NCBI GenBank assembly: GCA_035771165.1 | Contig: JAWNZC010000174.1 | Coordinates: forward strand, 917,001 to 981,000 | DNA length: 64,000 nucleotides | From: Paragorgia papillata | Taxonomy: Eukaryota > Cnidaria > Anthozoa > Scleralcyonacea > Coralliidae | Direction of reading: 5' to 3' | Part shown: piece after piece, positions 34,869 to 47,886 of the stretch | Position numbering within the stretch: the first letter of the stretch is position 1 | Layout: the number at the start of each line of letters is the position of its first letter | Program-made: the position numbers and the translations under genes | The notes under the pieces: generated by a model | Told to the model about the DNA's origin: nothing | The model's input: only the letters and a program-made list of their open reading frames with translations | Databases searched by the model: none

Positions 34869-35362
34869 CCATAAACCAGAGTCGGACTGGCTTCGTATTA
34901 GGGGCGGTGCCATTAGGGAGAGGGGGACAGTTAAAAAAAATAAATTAATAAATAATGACATTGGCCTACTAAGATGCATTACAGACAAATTTGCCCACAA
35001 GTCTCTGTAAATAGAAATATTTTGAAATTGGTGATTGTTGTTGTCATTGTTGTATGATTAACTCGCAGAAACTTTATATAAGAACGACACGAAAGTGGCC
35101 GACAGACTTGCCGGAATAAAATATATCTTATTGAACACCAACTCTCCTGCATGTCTACCCCTTGCGACCACACACAACATGAATTTAAGAAAGCAGAATA
35201 TTCAGTAACAAACTACATGCAATGGACAGCCATACTATTTTATATCTATTTTAGCAAATATAGTTCATGGGGCGCAGTTGGGGTATTCCAAAGGGGGCGC
35301 ATGTGCCATTGCCACAATGGCACATAGGCCAGTCCAAGCCTGCCGTAAACATTGTAAACCCT

Positions 35363-36090
35363 CAGCCTAGACCTAGGCCTTCTATTTCCTATTTGGGGGC
35401 CTGGGCCGAAAGGACTGGGGAGAGACAACGGGAAATAGAAGGCCTAGTAGATTTCCCAATCAAAACTGCCCCAAAACTGCCCCACTCTAGATTCTCAAAG
35501 TTGGTCTCCAAATCTCAAGTTATTGATATTTTTGTCGAGTTAATGGAAGTTCAAGGTATTGTTGAAGCATTTACGATATAAATCGAGTATTCCTGGCATT
35601 CTGTGAAAGTTATTTGATTTCCCGAACGAATCGAATGCATTTTATGTCAAATGAAGGTGAACTCGTGAGTGTATAAATGTAAACGTTCGCCACATGCGTG
35701 GCCAATGCTTCATGATTTTCTGTTGATGTTTCTCTGAAGATGATTCTGAAATGGTAATATATTTGCCAGGAGTATTTTACGCTTGAAAGATGTCATATTT
35801 TCAGGTGTCTAATAGTCGAATCCAGAGCGTGAAGTTGATAGGAATCGATCAGAGGACAATTGCTGAATATAATTTTAACTTAATAATTAATATTATGGTT
35901 GTAAAATATAGATTTGATATTTAAGTGGTGGCTCGATGCCGATGGTTGTAAGACTTGTAACTGTGAGAAAAATGAATAAATACAATGGTCTGGGATTTGG
36001 CAAATCTACTAGGCTTTTCCTGAGCATTAACTCTGCTTACGTCATGAAGCGAATTTAGTTCCCAGCAACGGAAAAGCCTATGTCTAGGCT
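35363..36090 (+). mobile_element. Non-autonomous element, copy 2
   Basis: Inverted counterpart of 9075-9820 with ends CAGCCTAGACCTAGGC and GCCTATGTCTAGGCTGG. No coding frame is supported. Confidence 0.75.
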
Positions 36091-36780
36091 GGCTTGCATG
36101 GTATGTCTATGTGCACGTGTGTGTATAATATATACTGTATAGGGATATAATTGGTATGAAAATGTGTGTGTATTTCCCTCTGTATATTTTTTTTCAACGT
36201 GATCTTGCTAGCTACAATATAATTTGTGTCGTACCTGATGGATCTACAAGCATGCACTCTTGCATGAGTTTATAACTTTTCTGAGTTCTTTGTTATCTAT
36301 AGCTGCTTTGGGGGGATGGTACATTTAACAGCGACGGTTACAAATTGACCATCATAGATTTTTAATGACTTTAATATCACCATGTTGATTTTGCTAGTCT
36401 GATTTTTAGGGGGAGGAGTTTACAACGTTGTGCCCAGGGCATTTTGCCTGGCATTGACTAGTCTATTCTATAGTCTGATTGGCCGGTTTAAGAACTCGAT
36501 TAATTCAGATAGATTATAACTTATTTATGAAAAGTTGAATTGCAATAGATCCAATCTGCAAAGTTTACCCAAAGAATGGAAACGATAGCTTTGGTTAAAG
36601 TACATATAACAACATTAGATATATGTTTCTTCATGACATTTACATGTATCCTGAATAATCGTGGGGAGTATCATGATGAATAATGCCAGCCGTTGCTTTT
36701 ATGATAAAGACTTCACGTGAGTGATTCGGCACAAGGTTAAATATTCCACCATTTATTATTCATGTATACGTATTATACTG

Positions 36781-37656
36781 AAATATATAAACGCAACAAC
36801 CCCTCGCCCGCTTTATATGCATTTTTAACACAACAACCCCCCCGCCCCCCCGAAAACATCCCAGAAAATTAATTAGCAAAGTTCATCTGTTGTCATGTAT
36901 TGACAGACCGGACATGCATAGTCTATATTTAAAAAAAACCGAGATGAACTAAATGACAAATACTCATTCAAAAACAGATATAAATAGTGGCCAAGAAAAG
37001 ATACAATGCCAACGACCTAGCGTCCAAAGACAATGCTAGACAAGATATTATTTTAATATATTGATTTTCATTTTCAAGATTTCTTTCGTTTTAACTCAGC
37101 TAAACTGGTAAATACGAATCTCCTACCGTTATTAAACTTTCGTCTGCTCATATCACCACAAACACTGCCAATTCAGTCTACTCTTTTCGGATTGTTTTTC
37201 TCGTTCGCGGTTTCTTACTTTTTTCGTTGTTGACAAATAAATATGACAAGGCATCATTCAGTCCTCCTCATGATCTAAAAAGCCGTTTGTTTCAAAATTT
37301 CTTCATCGTTCTCTCTCGAGTTAAGTAGAATACACCAGAGCAGAATTCTTTACCAGCTTTGAACAGTTTCAGGACACATCCTTGTTCTTTCAGATACATT
37401 TCGGTCGGCATCGTTTTTGGTCTTTATTGTATAAATTTTTAGGCTTTTTTTCAGTGGTTTTAAGTCATGTTTATTGTTGCCTCTTCTCTGCTGTCTCTAT
37501 TGCTGTCACATCTCTTCTTAGCCTTCTTTCTTTGGTCTTTTTCCATAGTAATGTTAATGTACATTTTACTTGTCTGAAACCATTTTTTCAAGATTTCTTT
37601 CGTCATGATCGTGATCGCCGAAAAACTGTATTTCGCAATCCAACCGAACTTATAAT
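36781..37656 (+). repeat. Dispersed repeat, direct copy of 9896-10747
   Basis: Same start (AACGCAACAACCCCTCGCCC) and same order as the first copy, with a small extra block near 37470-37495. The interval 36091-36780 between the two repeat families has no gene. Confidence 0.75.
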
Positions 37657-37996
37657 GATTATTACCCTGGCCCAGAGGTTTTGGAGGTTGTCCGCCAAAA
37701 ATTTGGAGGTTTGCAGAACTGATCCCTATAAAACGAGCTATCCGCCATATTTGGCGCGAGGCGAAAAAAAGCTGGGGAAAATTAAATACTATCGTATTTT
37801 TTCGCATTGCCTTGAATGTCAAAAGAATTGGTATGCGTACATCTGGATCGATGGCTATTTAAAGTCAAATCGACGGCATGAAGGAAAAAGCACGTTCACG
37901 TCGTTGTCTGAAGTGGTAAAGAAAGTCAAGCTTGAACATCTCCGAGACGGTGAAGGGAATCGGATTTCTTACAAAATTTTTAATTGTGGTTCTTGA
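37657..37996 (+). CDS. Unrecognised open frame downstream of the repeat
   Basis: The second half of a 204-codon open frame lies outside the dispersed repeat and looks protein-like: RTDPYKTSYPPYLARGEKK, IFSHCLECQKNWYAYIWIDG, STFTSLSEVVKKVKLEHL, ending KIFNCGS-stop. The upstream part of the frame is repeat sequence, so a start is unclear. No family recognised. Confidence 0.3.
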
Positions 37997-38483
37997 AGGA
38001 GCGCAGACGTGTACGCAATTTCAACGTTTGGTATCCTGGTTTTGGCGCTGAGACAGCGTAAACTGAACCAAGAATAGTCCTGAACACCGAAGTGTTTCAG
38101 CAGATCAAATCACTCAGTTCAGCTCGAACGAATTGGCGCCAACTCAACGTCTACGTTGAACGACTTGCTAGTGGCAGCAACGGCAACAAATTAAACCAGA
38201 AGACGAACATCTTCCCCTGGCAAGTCACATTACACCAATGCAGAATATTATCAAGAGCAAGAGGCCATCAACAATTCCTTTCCCGGTGACGCACATCGCC
38301 AGATAGAGAGCAAAACCAATGTTCCCGCGTAAGGGCAAAGCCCGCCGACTGGTCAACGATTATCTATAAGCGACATCGCCGATTCTGTCGAGATTACTTC
38401 CATTGAAAAGAAACGACGCATCAAGGAAAGAGGTGACAAATTAGTAAATTCCCTAATAAAAGAAGTGGTTTTTAAATTCATTA

Positions 38484-38896
38484 AATGTGTCATCTTTTCT
38501 TAACCAGTGAAAGCTAAAGCATTCTGATATTATTCATTGCGCGTTTGTGCATGCTAGCGCCGCGCCAGGCCAAAATGTTGATTGAAATAAAGATTTTCCA
38601 TCGTGACTTGAATATTTGATTGAGCCCTTTTAGTGGAAGCACTTGTGCCAGAAAGATGGATCATCCTTTGCTGGCAGGTTATGAAGATGTGTCATCTTTT
38701 CTTAACGAGTGAAAGCTAAAAGATTCTGATATTATTCATTGCGCGTTTGTTCTAGCGCCACGCCAGGCTAAAATGCATGTTGATTGAAATAGAAATTTGC
38801 CATTTCGACTTGAATACTTGATTGAGCCCTTTTAGTAGAAACTCTTATGCTAGAAAGATGTGTCATATCTTTTTCTGGCAGGTTATAAAGATGTGG
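38484..38896. repeat. Tandem duplication of a roughly 205 bp unit
   Basis: Two copies share ATGTGTCATCTTTTCTTAAC, ATATTATTCATTGCGCGTTT, TTGATTGAGCCCTTTTAGT and TGGCAGGTTAT in the same order, with modest divergence. Confidence 0.85.
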
Positions 38897-40490
38897 GGTG
38901 GTCAGGTTAAGGAATTTTCAAAGAAGGTTTGAAAAGATAGTTACATATCCTGTTTCCAACTGCGCATTAACATTTCCCGCGTTATTTTTCTCTTTCTGTC
39001 AATTCGTATATTAATCTTACGCGTGGATTTAAGATATCGCATAACATGACTACAGGATCGGAAGGAACTAAATGAATAACAGAAAAATTAACAGATTTCT
39101 CGCAGAACGACCCGCTGCGTTTTAACAATTGCCGAAATATATTTTAAGAGAAGTCGACGAACATGCAGCTGTTTAAAAAAAGAACAAAGCCAAAGGACTA
39201 TATGAAATGTATGGTGTGCCCAAGATCGAATTTTGGAAATTCAGTATAGATACGCATCTGCTTCCTTTGAGCGAGGCTACTTTTCAAGAAAAAAAACAGC
39301 CAAACATCTACTATTTTATTTATTGCAGGGGCGGATCTAGGAAAATTTATAACCTTAGTCAAACACGGAATCTGGGGGGGTACGGGGAAATTTTTTGAAA
39401 ATTGGGTCTCTAAAATGGCATTTCCCACGTTCTGATAGCACTTTAAAGAAAAATCGTACCTAATTTTCAACATGTTTTTAATGGCACATTTTATTATTTT
39501 CAAGAAAGTCTTCGTTCAAAACGAGGACTTTGGTTTATTTATTTGACTATTGGTTAAATTTCTTCCAGTAATAAAAAAGAGGAATTCCATAATTAGTAAA
39601 GATACATGACATTTTTTTATAAAGGTTTATGTGTAGTTATGGGAACCACATTGGAGTTTTGGCCGTGTATTATTGTGAAACGAGGGAGAATTTGAATGAA
39701 GAGCGCAATTAGCCTCAGGCTATGTTGCGTATGAAAGGCGACACGGAACACACTGTTGGACATGTAGTGTAAAATTACTGTTTAGGAACCATGAAAAAAC
39801 ATCAGAAAAAGAATAAAGGATTTGTAACGTATAGTATAGTATAGTGCAATCATTCAGGATCTCAGGACACAACCCTTTGTAGTGTGCTAAGAAATGTCGT
39901 GGAAATATTAAAAAACATCGATAAAATGGCAAGAAAAGCTTCGTTAAGAGACAACTCGCCATGAAAGTGAAATCTCGGTTTCGCAAAGCCTGCTGGGGCA
40001 ATATCGCGACCCCCCAAAAAAATACCAAATAACACGACCAAAACCTAGACTCGTCTACCTGCGGTCGCCCGAGTAATTAATTGTCGTCGACGTTACGCAA
40101 ACGCAGGGAGAGCTCTGCTGGGAGCTAGAGAGTGTATCGTATGCTCGATGACACGGGAAAATTGAAGTTGTCGATAAGAAGTCGTCGACATGCATAGAAA
40201 GTCGAAATTTTCCTTCACCAAAAAAACCTTCAGAACATGTAGTTTAATCAAGTGAAATACCTATAACTGTAAGTAGTCATGACCTTACTTAGCCAGCATT
40301 TGCTTAACTAAATTAGTACACTCATCAAATGTACAATTTTAAGTATTCCTGAGATTTTTAATTTATTCATCAATTCAATTTTCCATAGTGTGTTCTTGTC
40401 TTAGCCAAGGAATAAGACGACCAACTTTAATATACTGAGAAATAGGAACCGAAGGGGGCTAAGAGGGCGGAATTGAAACTCCAATAAATT
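38897..40490. other. Non-coding stretch with a decayed DNA transposon end
   Basis: No gene recognised. At about 39325-39430 GCAGGGGCGGATCTAGG and GGGGGGGTACGGGG resemble the hAT-MITE ends elsewhere in the window. Confidence 0.4.
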
Positions 40491-40495
40491 TAAAC

Positions 40496-40574
40496 GGCGT
40501 TTAGTTAAACACGGAACAGCGGAACACCGGAACAGCGAAACACCGGAACAGCGGAACAGCAAAAAAATGGAACA
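40496..40574 (+). repeat. Inverted repeat, left arm, of GGAACAGC/GGAACACC units
   Basis: GGCGTTTAGTTAAACACGG followed by GGAACAGC and GGAACACC units and AAAAAAATGGAACA. It is mirrored at 46803-46866. Confidence 0.8.
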
Positions 40575-40981
40575 AGTATAATAATAATAGTAATAATAAT
40601 AGTAGTAGTAGTAATAATAATAATAATAATAATAATTTTATTTAGAATTTAAATACTTAGTACACTTTTTCAACATTGTCAATCAATTAATGTCAGTTAG
40701 TTCAATTAAAAATATATAAAGTCCATTCAAATATTAAATTAGTTAAAATGTACATCAAAAGCTAAAAAATACAGTTTCATTAAAAAAAAACCCAACTTAA
40801 CTTACAATAATTACAAATATAGATTATAATTATGGATAATAATAATAAATGATAATATTATAAATATAGATTAAAATATTTTAAAATCTTTGAAAATTTA
40901 TTTGAAAAAAATAATAAAAATAATTGGAATAACCTATTTAGAATGAATCTTCCTTAAATAGTCAGAACAAAAAGCAAACAA

Positions 40982-43900
40982 CTAATGGATCCTTGCAACA
41001 TCAGTCTCTATGTCTAAATCAATATCTTTAACATTACAATGTACTCTTCTTATCACTCTAGACCCTCTTAGACATAACAGGGCTGATCGAAGGATTGAAA
41101 AGGATATCTTTGCTCTTATCCACGCCATTGTCTTCGAGTACATCTCTCCTTTCTTATTAGCGAGTAGCTCAGCTAATCGACTGTGATATCTCAGACACTC
41201 TTCTCCCATTCCACCAGTTGTTGTAAAAATCAGCGGTGTAAATGTTCCTTGCTCTATATCCGTGACCCGTTTGTTATACATACGTTTCTTCTCATTCTCA
41301 TGCATACGGTAGATCTGTTTAGGAGTTAGATCCATATAAGACTCTGCATTTGGGTGACATACCCGGACATCAAAGAATGCAGATCTTTGTTTCTCCCAAA
41401 AACCACGTGCATGTACATCAAGTCGGGCGTCCGCTGATTTGTTTGATCCTGGGTTTAGGACTTCGCCATTGACTTCTTGCAACACTGGTTCGATTTACAC
41501 ATCGTTGCAAATGGTATTCAGGAGTTCAGCTTCCAAATCTCGTAATTCATTGTGGCGTTGAATGATGAACCCCCCTCGTCTACATATTATTGCATGATCT
41601 GTGCTAAAGGACTCTCCACATACACACTTCGATGGGTTATCGTTGAAAGGCCAATCATATCTTAACTTCAATGCATCTCTGAACTCACGCTTGCTTAAAG
41701 TAAAGCCCATCTCTGAAATCGGGATAACTGTCAACCAGGTAGAGGCTCCTTTCTCTGAGGCAAATTCCAACATTCGCTTCGCCTTTTGCGATGCTGAGCT
41801 GTTGACGACTTCAGCTTTTTCGTTTATGACCTCGTTTTTCTCTTTCCGTACCATCTGTTTCAGGGTTTGTATTCTGGAATCATCAGGTAGTTCATGCATT
41901 TGTGATTGGATTTGTTCCACCAATGGAGCTGTCAACTTTGTGGACGCTGCGTATTCTTCATCTGCTTCTTGGCATGGGTTTGTGACTCCAAGACCACCCT
42001 TTCTCACTGGTAGTGCCAGAATCTCGCGCTCAAGTTGGGTGCAGTCGTGGTCTGTCAAAGCTGGTAGGAAGACCTTGGCTATTGCATTCTCTAATGGTTG
42101 TATTAGATCTTGAATTTCGGGTAGAGTTCGCAATAAATATGTCCATATATGTTTCAGGCCAAAGGTATAAACGGCGTAACTTGTTTGAGGATGTGTTGTT
42201 GCAAATTCAGCTAACTTGGTTATCTCTTTTATCCATTCTTCTACTTTCTCGTTGACATATTCGGTCAGGTATGATCTCGATCCAACTACTGCTCCTAGAT
42301 GTTTCTGTCCTTGCGTTGTGATGTTGATTGCAGTTTCTCCAAAGGTCTCCCTTGCGATTTTTTCTTTCTCCGGTTTTACGATTAACCAACATTTCTCATC
42401 CTTTGAATAGTAACCATAGTCAGGCCCAATTTCTGCCAATGTGTCCCACCACCTCTTTAACTGCGTTGTAGATCCTGCTCCACTTGCATCGTCGGCAAAC
42501 CAGCACTGCTTTGTGGAACTTGCAAGATGCAAGTGTGTGATGAGTGGTTGAAGGCTGATTGCGTAGATGGCCATTGACATAGGATCACCTTGTGTCATAC
42601 CTTCGGACGATTTGAGGTCCTGGCCTCCAACTATAAACAATCGTGATGCTAACCTATACGTATTTATCGCATAGGTCGCAATAGTCGGACATAGAACTCT
42701 GGTGTTGTGGAGAGCAGCAAGTCTATTCAGGGCGTTGAAAGCATTGGAGGCATCGATGAGCAAGATCGCATCTGTGTCATCTGCATGAAATATATTACGC
42801 ATGGCATGGATTGCAGCTTCACTCCAGAAAGATTGACCTGCACAGACCTGAAGTGAACCACTTGCTTCCATTACATCTGGTTTGACAACCATCATCACAC
42901 ACTTACTGATTCTTCTTCTTAACACCTCTCCCACCCCAATTGGTCTGACTGCACCTTCACCTTTGTCTAAAGGAATTAGACGGCTTGCTACTATCGCCTC
43001 AATCGAAGATGAGTCAACAAATTCTGTGCACAGAGTCTTTGTTAGGGTAGCTAATGCCTCACAAAGCGCTGTGGAAGATTGCTTGAATGACTTGCAGGCA
43101 AGTATTCGCTTGAATCCATTTGCATCAACACCAGATGGGCCGCCAGATCCTTTCGTCTTCAGGGCGGCGTCTCGTATCATTTCTCCATTTATTCCAATAT
43201 ACAAACTTTCTGGTACATCTTGCATTGGTCCACGAAGAAGTGTTCCAAATTTCGCTTCTTGTGCTTCTGGGTGTTTCTGGCGTAGCTGAAGCATTACATC
43301 ATCCGTTAGGGGTAGCACACCCCCACAAACATCATCACTTAGAAAACGCATCGCTGAATTTATTTGGCCCTCCATAACAAGTTTGGCAAATATTTTGGCT
43401 CTGTTAGGAGGTTCACATTTCTTTCCCTTTCCGATGCGGGCTTGAATCATTCTTCCTTCTCGTAGCAGCTTATCAATTTCTCCATCTTTCCATAAGGCCA
43501 AACGTTTCTTTAGGCATTCTTTGTGGTCTTTTGCTTTAGACTTTTGACCCGCTTCTGTAGTCCAACAGCCAGGAACACAAATACGGCTTTCAGAGCAATC
43601 TGTTGCTTTTCGGATTTATTGTTCCATTGATTGATATGTATTGTTAATTGATCAATAAAATCTCTTCCTATTTTCCCATATGGGACAAGAAACACATTCT
43701 TTCTCCATGATATGATTTCATTGTATGCCTTGGTAATGGTGATGTTTGAATTATTATCGGAGCACCATCAGCATCTTTTCCCCATTCAATCGTGGTAGGT
43801 TTGTCCACCGTGATGTAATCTGGCAGACGTGTCGAGAACTCTTCTAGCTTCAATAACATTTTCTCGCTTTTCGCTTTGTGCATTCACATGAGATGGCCGT

Positions 43901-44352
43901 ATCCCGTCTTCATATTGATCGTCAGACTCATCAACCGTTTCATGCAAATTTATGTTTGAAGTTTCCAAATTTGCATTTTCAGTTGTCAGTGCTTCGATAT
44001 CCCGCCTTTCAGCTCTGATTTCGTCTTCATTTTCTTTCGCTGAGGCGACTATAATTTTTACTCCATCGCTGTTAATCTTCCCCCATACGCTTCCCACTGT
44101 TTTCTCAAATCTTGCTGCCTGATCTCTGAAATTTTGGCTTGTTAATCCAAGGTTTGCATATCCTCGTTTCTCCCATAGCTCCTTCATAACTTTGATATAG
44201 CCTTTTCTTCTTCCATTCTCGTTTAGAGGCGGATCATTTGACACAATCATGATATTGGCTTTCCTTTTGCAATCCAAACGATCTAAATTCATTTGTTCGG
44301 TCCATTTCAAACGTTTTGATCTTCTTATCGTGCTATTTGTCGCGTTCGCCAT
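40982..44352 (-). pseudogene. Non-LTR retrotransposon ORF: SANT-like domain, RT, restriction-like endonuclease
   Basis: Read on the minus strand. The N-terminal SANT-like region is at 44352-43786 (RSKRLKWTEQMNLDRLDCKR, GRRKGYIKVMKELWEKRG). It continues across frameshifts near 43880, 43700 and 43510. The RT frame 43501-41495 has [28 protein letters not shown] and the catalytic [12 protein letters not shown], followed by a Cys/His block [19 protein letters not shown]. After one in-frame TAA at 41495-41497 the same frame continues to 40982 with [20 protein letters not shown] and [20 protein letters not shown], consistent with a restriction-like endonuclease as in R2-type LINEs. The family copies RNA into nicked chromosomal DNA. 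This copy is broken. Its 3' side ends in an ATT-rich tail near 40580-40640. Confidence 0.82.
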
Positions 44353-44374
44353 ATTCTAGAACCGCCACTCACGA

Positions 44375-44381
44375 CGCCAAT

Positions 44382-44446
<65 letters not shown>
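44375..44446. repeat. (AAT)n microsatellite
   Basis: About 22 AAT units just upstream of the LINE ORF start. Open frames here reading as Asn, Ile or Leu runs are artefacts. Confidence 0.95.
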
Positions 44447-44575
44447 GCAAGGACGGGACAGCACCGTGTATACAGGCAGTGGACAGTCCTGTTCTGAGAT
44501 ATCCAGCGATAGATAACATATACGCTGTGTGTCGGTTACAATAATATTAATTATAATACCATCTATTATTAAAGC
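44440..44575 (+). repeat. Direct repeat, copy 1 (second copy 45648-45778)
   Basis: About 130 bp beginning AATAATAAGCAAGGACGGG and including CAGCACCGTGTATACAGGC. It is repeated nearly identically on the other side of the 19 bp minisatellite. It may be a long duplication created when the block between was inserted. Confidence 0.85.
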
Positions 44576-44881
44576 TCTAGATTTGTCAAAACATATTAAG
44601 CACTTGGAATTGCATTGACAGTCTTGCCACAGCATTAGATAAAGAAGCATGGTTATTTAATATTTGTATATTATAAATTATGTGTACCTCCTGTCAAAAC
44701 CCTTGCCATATCATGTCAAGCGATAAGTTATACTAACTTGTAGTTCTCAATTTTATAATTAAAAAATATAGAAGAAATGTGTACATACCCTGTCTATTGT
44801 AATAAAAATTAAATTTTTGGACTTTCCAACCTCCTTCGCAAGCAACTCTGTGGGCTGTTATGGTGAAGAGGTGAGAAAACC

Positions 44882-45540
44882 TAGGGTGGAGTGGGCAAAC
44901 ATGGGTGGAGTGAGCAAACATGGGTGGAGTGAGCAAACATAGTTGGAGTGGGCAATCTTGGGTGGAGTGGGCAATCTTGAGTGGAGTGGGCAATCTTGGG
45001 TGGAGTGAGCAAACATGGGTGGAATGGGCAATCTTGGGTGGAGTGGGCAATCTCGGGTGGAGTGAGCAATCTTGGGTGGAATGGGCAATCTCGGGTGGAG
45101 TGAGCAATCTTGGGTGGAGTGGGAAATCTCGGGTGAAGTGAGCAATCTCGGGTGGAGTGAGCAATCTTGGGTGGAATGGGCAATCTTTGGTGGAGTGGGC
45201 AATCTCGGGTGGAGTGGGCAATCTCGGGTGGAGTGGGCAATCTTGGCTGGAGTGGGCAAACATGGGTGGAGTGGGCAATCTCGGGTGGAGTGAGCAATCT
45301 CGGGTGGGGCAATCTCGGGTGGAGTGGGAAATCGTGGCTGGAGTGGGCAATCTCGGGTGGAGTGGGCAATCTCGGGTGGAGTGAGCAATCTTGGGTGGAA
45401 TGGGCAATCTTGGGTGGAGTGAGCAATCTTGGGTGGAGTGGGCAATCTCGGGTGGAGTGGGCAATCTCGGGTGGAGTGAGCAATCTTGGGTGGAGTGGGC
45501 AATCTTGGGTGGAGTGAGCAATCTTGGTTGGAGTGGGCAA
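44882..45540. repeat. Minisatellite with 19 bp unit
   Basis: About 35 copies of GGGTGGAGTGGGCAATCTT and close variants (CTC for CTT, AACA for ATCT). Because 19 is not a multiple of three, each frame cycles through the unit and reads a 19-residue repeat. No frame on either strand acquires a stop for long stretches, including a 331-codon minus frame. No evidence for translation. Confidence 0.93.
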
Positions 45541-45647
45541 GGCGGTGTCACATTAGCCACTAAGTGCACAGAGTTGCCTGTGGAGTAGGCTAAAGGTTGT
45601 TGTCCCATTTGAGGCAGCACTTCACTTGCGACAGTAACTTCTAGTAA

Positions 45648-45778
45648 TAATAATAATAAGCAAGGACGGGACAGCACCGTGTATACAGGCAGTGGACAGT
45701 CCTGTCCTGAGATATCCAGCGATAACATATACGCTGTGCGTCGGTTACAATAATATTAATTATAATACCATCTATTAT
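45648..45778 (+). repeat. Direct repeat, copy 2
   Basis: Matches 44440-44575 apart from a few changes, for example the loss of a GATA unit near the CCAGCGATAACATATACG block. Confidence 0.85.
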
Positions 45779-45801
45779 ACGATGGGCTTCCAGTTTACTA
45801 T

Positions 45802-46438
45802 TAGCGTGCGCCGCAGACGACTAAACCCAGGTATAGTATACGTCTGCGTAATAGCGATAGAATTCTTGTTCTAGACACCCGTCGACAAGCAGCATTTTGT
45901 ACACTGAGTTGATCACGATTAGCTGCTTCGATAAACTGCACCTCTTCTGAGATATAGCGCCAATTTTTGCCCACGATTTTTTTTTTGCCCAAGAATTTTT
46001 TTTTGCCCAAGCGTTAATTTTCTGTTTACAATAATAGCTCTGGCAATTATGGTGTGGAGGTCAAAGACAAGCATTGCAGTGCGCATATTATCTGATGAAG
46101 GGTTTCCCGAAGAAAACAGAACAGTTGACGCCATGCTGACACAAAGACTCCACAGAGGTGTCAACATACGTGTAACGTTACAAACACCTTAGCACCTTCT
46201 TGTTTGGAGAAATAGCTATAAGACTGTGAAAAAAAGCACTTTTGTCCCACTTATTTCGATATTTACGGGATATTCTCTTGACGATTGTCAGTGCGGTTCA
46301 GCATGGAACTCTGGACGGCAAGTGTAATCATGATCAACTCAGTGTAAAAAATGCTGCTTGTAGACGGGTGTCTACAGTCTTAGAACAAGGATACGCAGAC
46401 GAAGTATACCGGGGTTTAGTCGTCTGCGGCGCAGGCTA
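45802..46438. mobile_element. MULE-type MITE with 9 bp target duplication
   Basis: Ends TAGCGTGCGCCGCAGACGAC and GTCGTCTGCGGCGCAGGCTA; 9 bp duplications GTTTACTAT at 45793-45801 and 46439-46447. Long inverted arms share GCAGCATTTTGTACACTGAG-like blocks. A 9 bp duplication is characteristic of Mutator-like elements. No transposase. Confidence 0.85.
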
Positions 46439-46447
46439 GTTTACTAT

Positions 46448-47886
46448 CCGTACGGGTATTTGTCCATCAACGAAAGCGTACTAGTTAAATACTATGCCGG
46501 ACAAAAATTCGTCCGTTACCATGTGAATGGCAAACGGCTCTTTTATTAGTAGTGATACGAAACCGCGGAAGTTTTAAAATCAAATCGATTCTGAAATGTA
46601 ATAAAAACGATATTTATCAGAGGTAAAGGAATATAGCGTGCTACAGGACCGATCTACAGGGATACCATCATTTACAGAACGAGAAGTCGATAAACTTTCG
46701 GGTATTATTTTTAAACTTGTACTAACATTTACTACCTAGCCAGATGTACGGGGGGGGGGGGGCAGTATTGGGTCCCTTGACTTTGTACTTATTGTTATTA
46801 TTTGTTCCATTTTTTTGCTGTTCCGGTGTTCCGGTGTTCCGCTGTTCCGTGTTTTACTTAAACGCCAATTTAAACGGGGTCAAGCGTTGCTTGATCATAT
46901 AGATTACTAATTACAGGAAACGGAATTGTTTGCAGAGCGAACTAGCATATTTACAATTTAAGAAATGTTGAAAAGAAATTATCTATTTCAAAGCTAGCCA
47001 CGTGTATACCGACTATTTAAAAAGTAGCTTTAGTTATATAGTGGCGCATATAAACAGCATGTGCAAAGTAACCAAATTTATTGATTGACTGTCTCTGATA
47101 TTTGAGAAAGTCCTTAATGTAAAAATATAAAAACTGAATTCGTTGCCTTGTTCTAAACTTTGTTTTGCATGTGCCATTTTAGTTTATCTAGCAATTTGAT
47201 CTTTCGTATATACGAATTTTTATAATACCGGTCCGCTAAAATATTCGTTCACTTAACATTTCCGTTTACACAGAGCCGTATCAGACGTAAGTTCGAAGAG
47301 AATTGTCGGGGTTATCGGGTAGTAAATAGTTCAGGATCTCGGCAGCCGAAATAGTTGTCCACAGAAGCACTGATAGCAATATAAAACAACTTTCTTCTTC
47401 CAAGAATCTATTTTCCTTGATGGAGCACAATGAAAAAGCGGTTCTTTGCCGTTTACACGGTATCGGACGAATATTTATCCGGCACAAATCGCAATTCATC
47501 CGCTTTCGTAGGTGGACGAAAATTCGTCCGGATTCGTGTAAAAAATTTGAGCGGATAGCCGGGTCTCGTGTGAACGCTATGTGAGGCCTATCCGGACGAA
47601 TTTTCATGCGGATAAACATTCGTTCGGTCTCGTGTAAACGGGGCCTAAATGACGATGGTCCCATGGTAGAACTATAGCAGCACTGAGCACCCTGTCCTTT
47701 TTCTCAGAAGAGATGCAGTTTTGCATTTTCCTTCAGCTCCAGAAGTCGATGCTTGCAATGAGAATATAAGAGATCTTTTTTAAACTTGAGAAGTAGCTGA
47801 CAGCCAGTGTTAACTGAGAACTATATCTTCTGCGTTGAGTGGGATTCAGACTAAACTCTCGTAAAAAGCATAATACTGCTTGAAAT
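46448..47886. other. Non-coding stretch with inverted repeat arm and MITE end
   Basis: 46803-46866 is the right arm of the GGAACAGC repeat. 47440-47650 carries several copies of GGACGAATTTT-like subterminal motifs ending GTCTCGTGTAAACGGGGCC, the look of a MITE terminus. No gene. Confidence 0.5.

Noticed and set aside
34104..35000. Three overlapping 200-298 codon frames with Gly-Leu-Arg or Val-Tyr-Glu repeats
   Set aside because: Phase-preserving minisatellite; all three frames are open at once, which argues against a protein.
44733..45728. A 331-codon frame of HSTQDCPLHPRLPTPP-type repeats
   Set aside because: The 19 bp minisatellite keeps all frames open; upstream and downstream parts are unrelated repeat sequence.
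46092..46120. CTGATGA with GGG/CCC pairing and GAAAAC
   Set aside because: Three extra bases separate stem II from GAAA and no stem I pairing was found; it lies inside a MITE arm.
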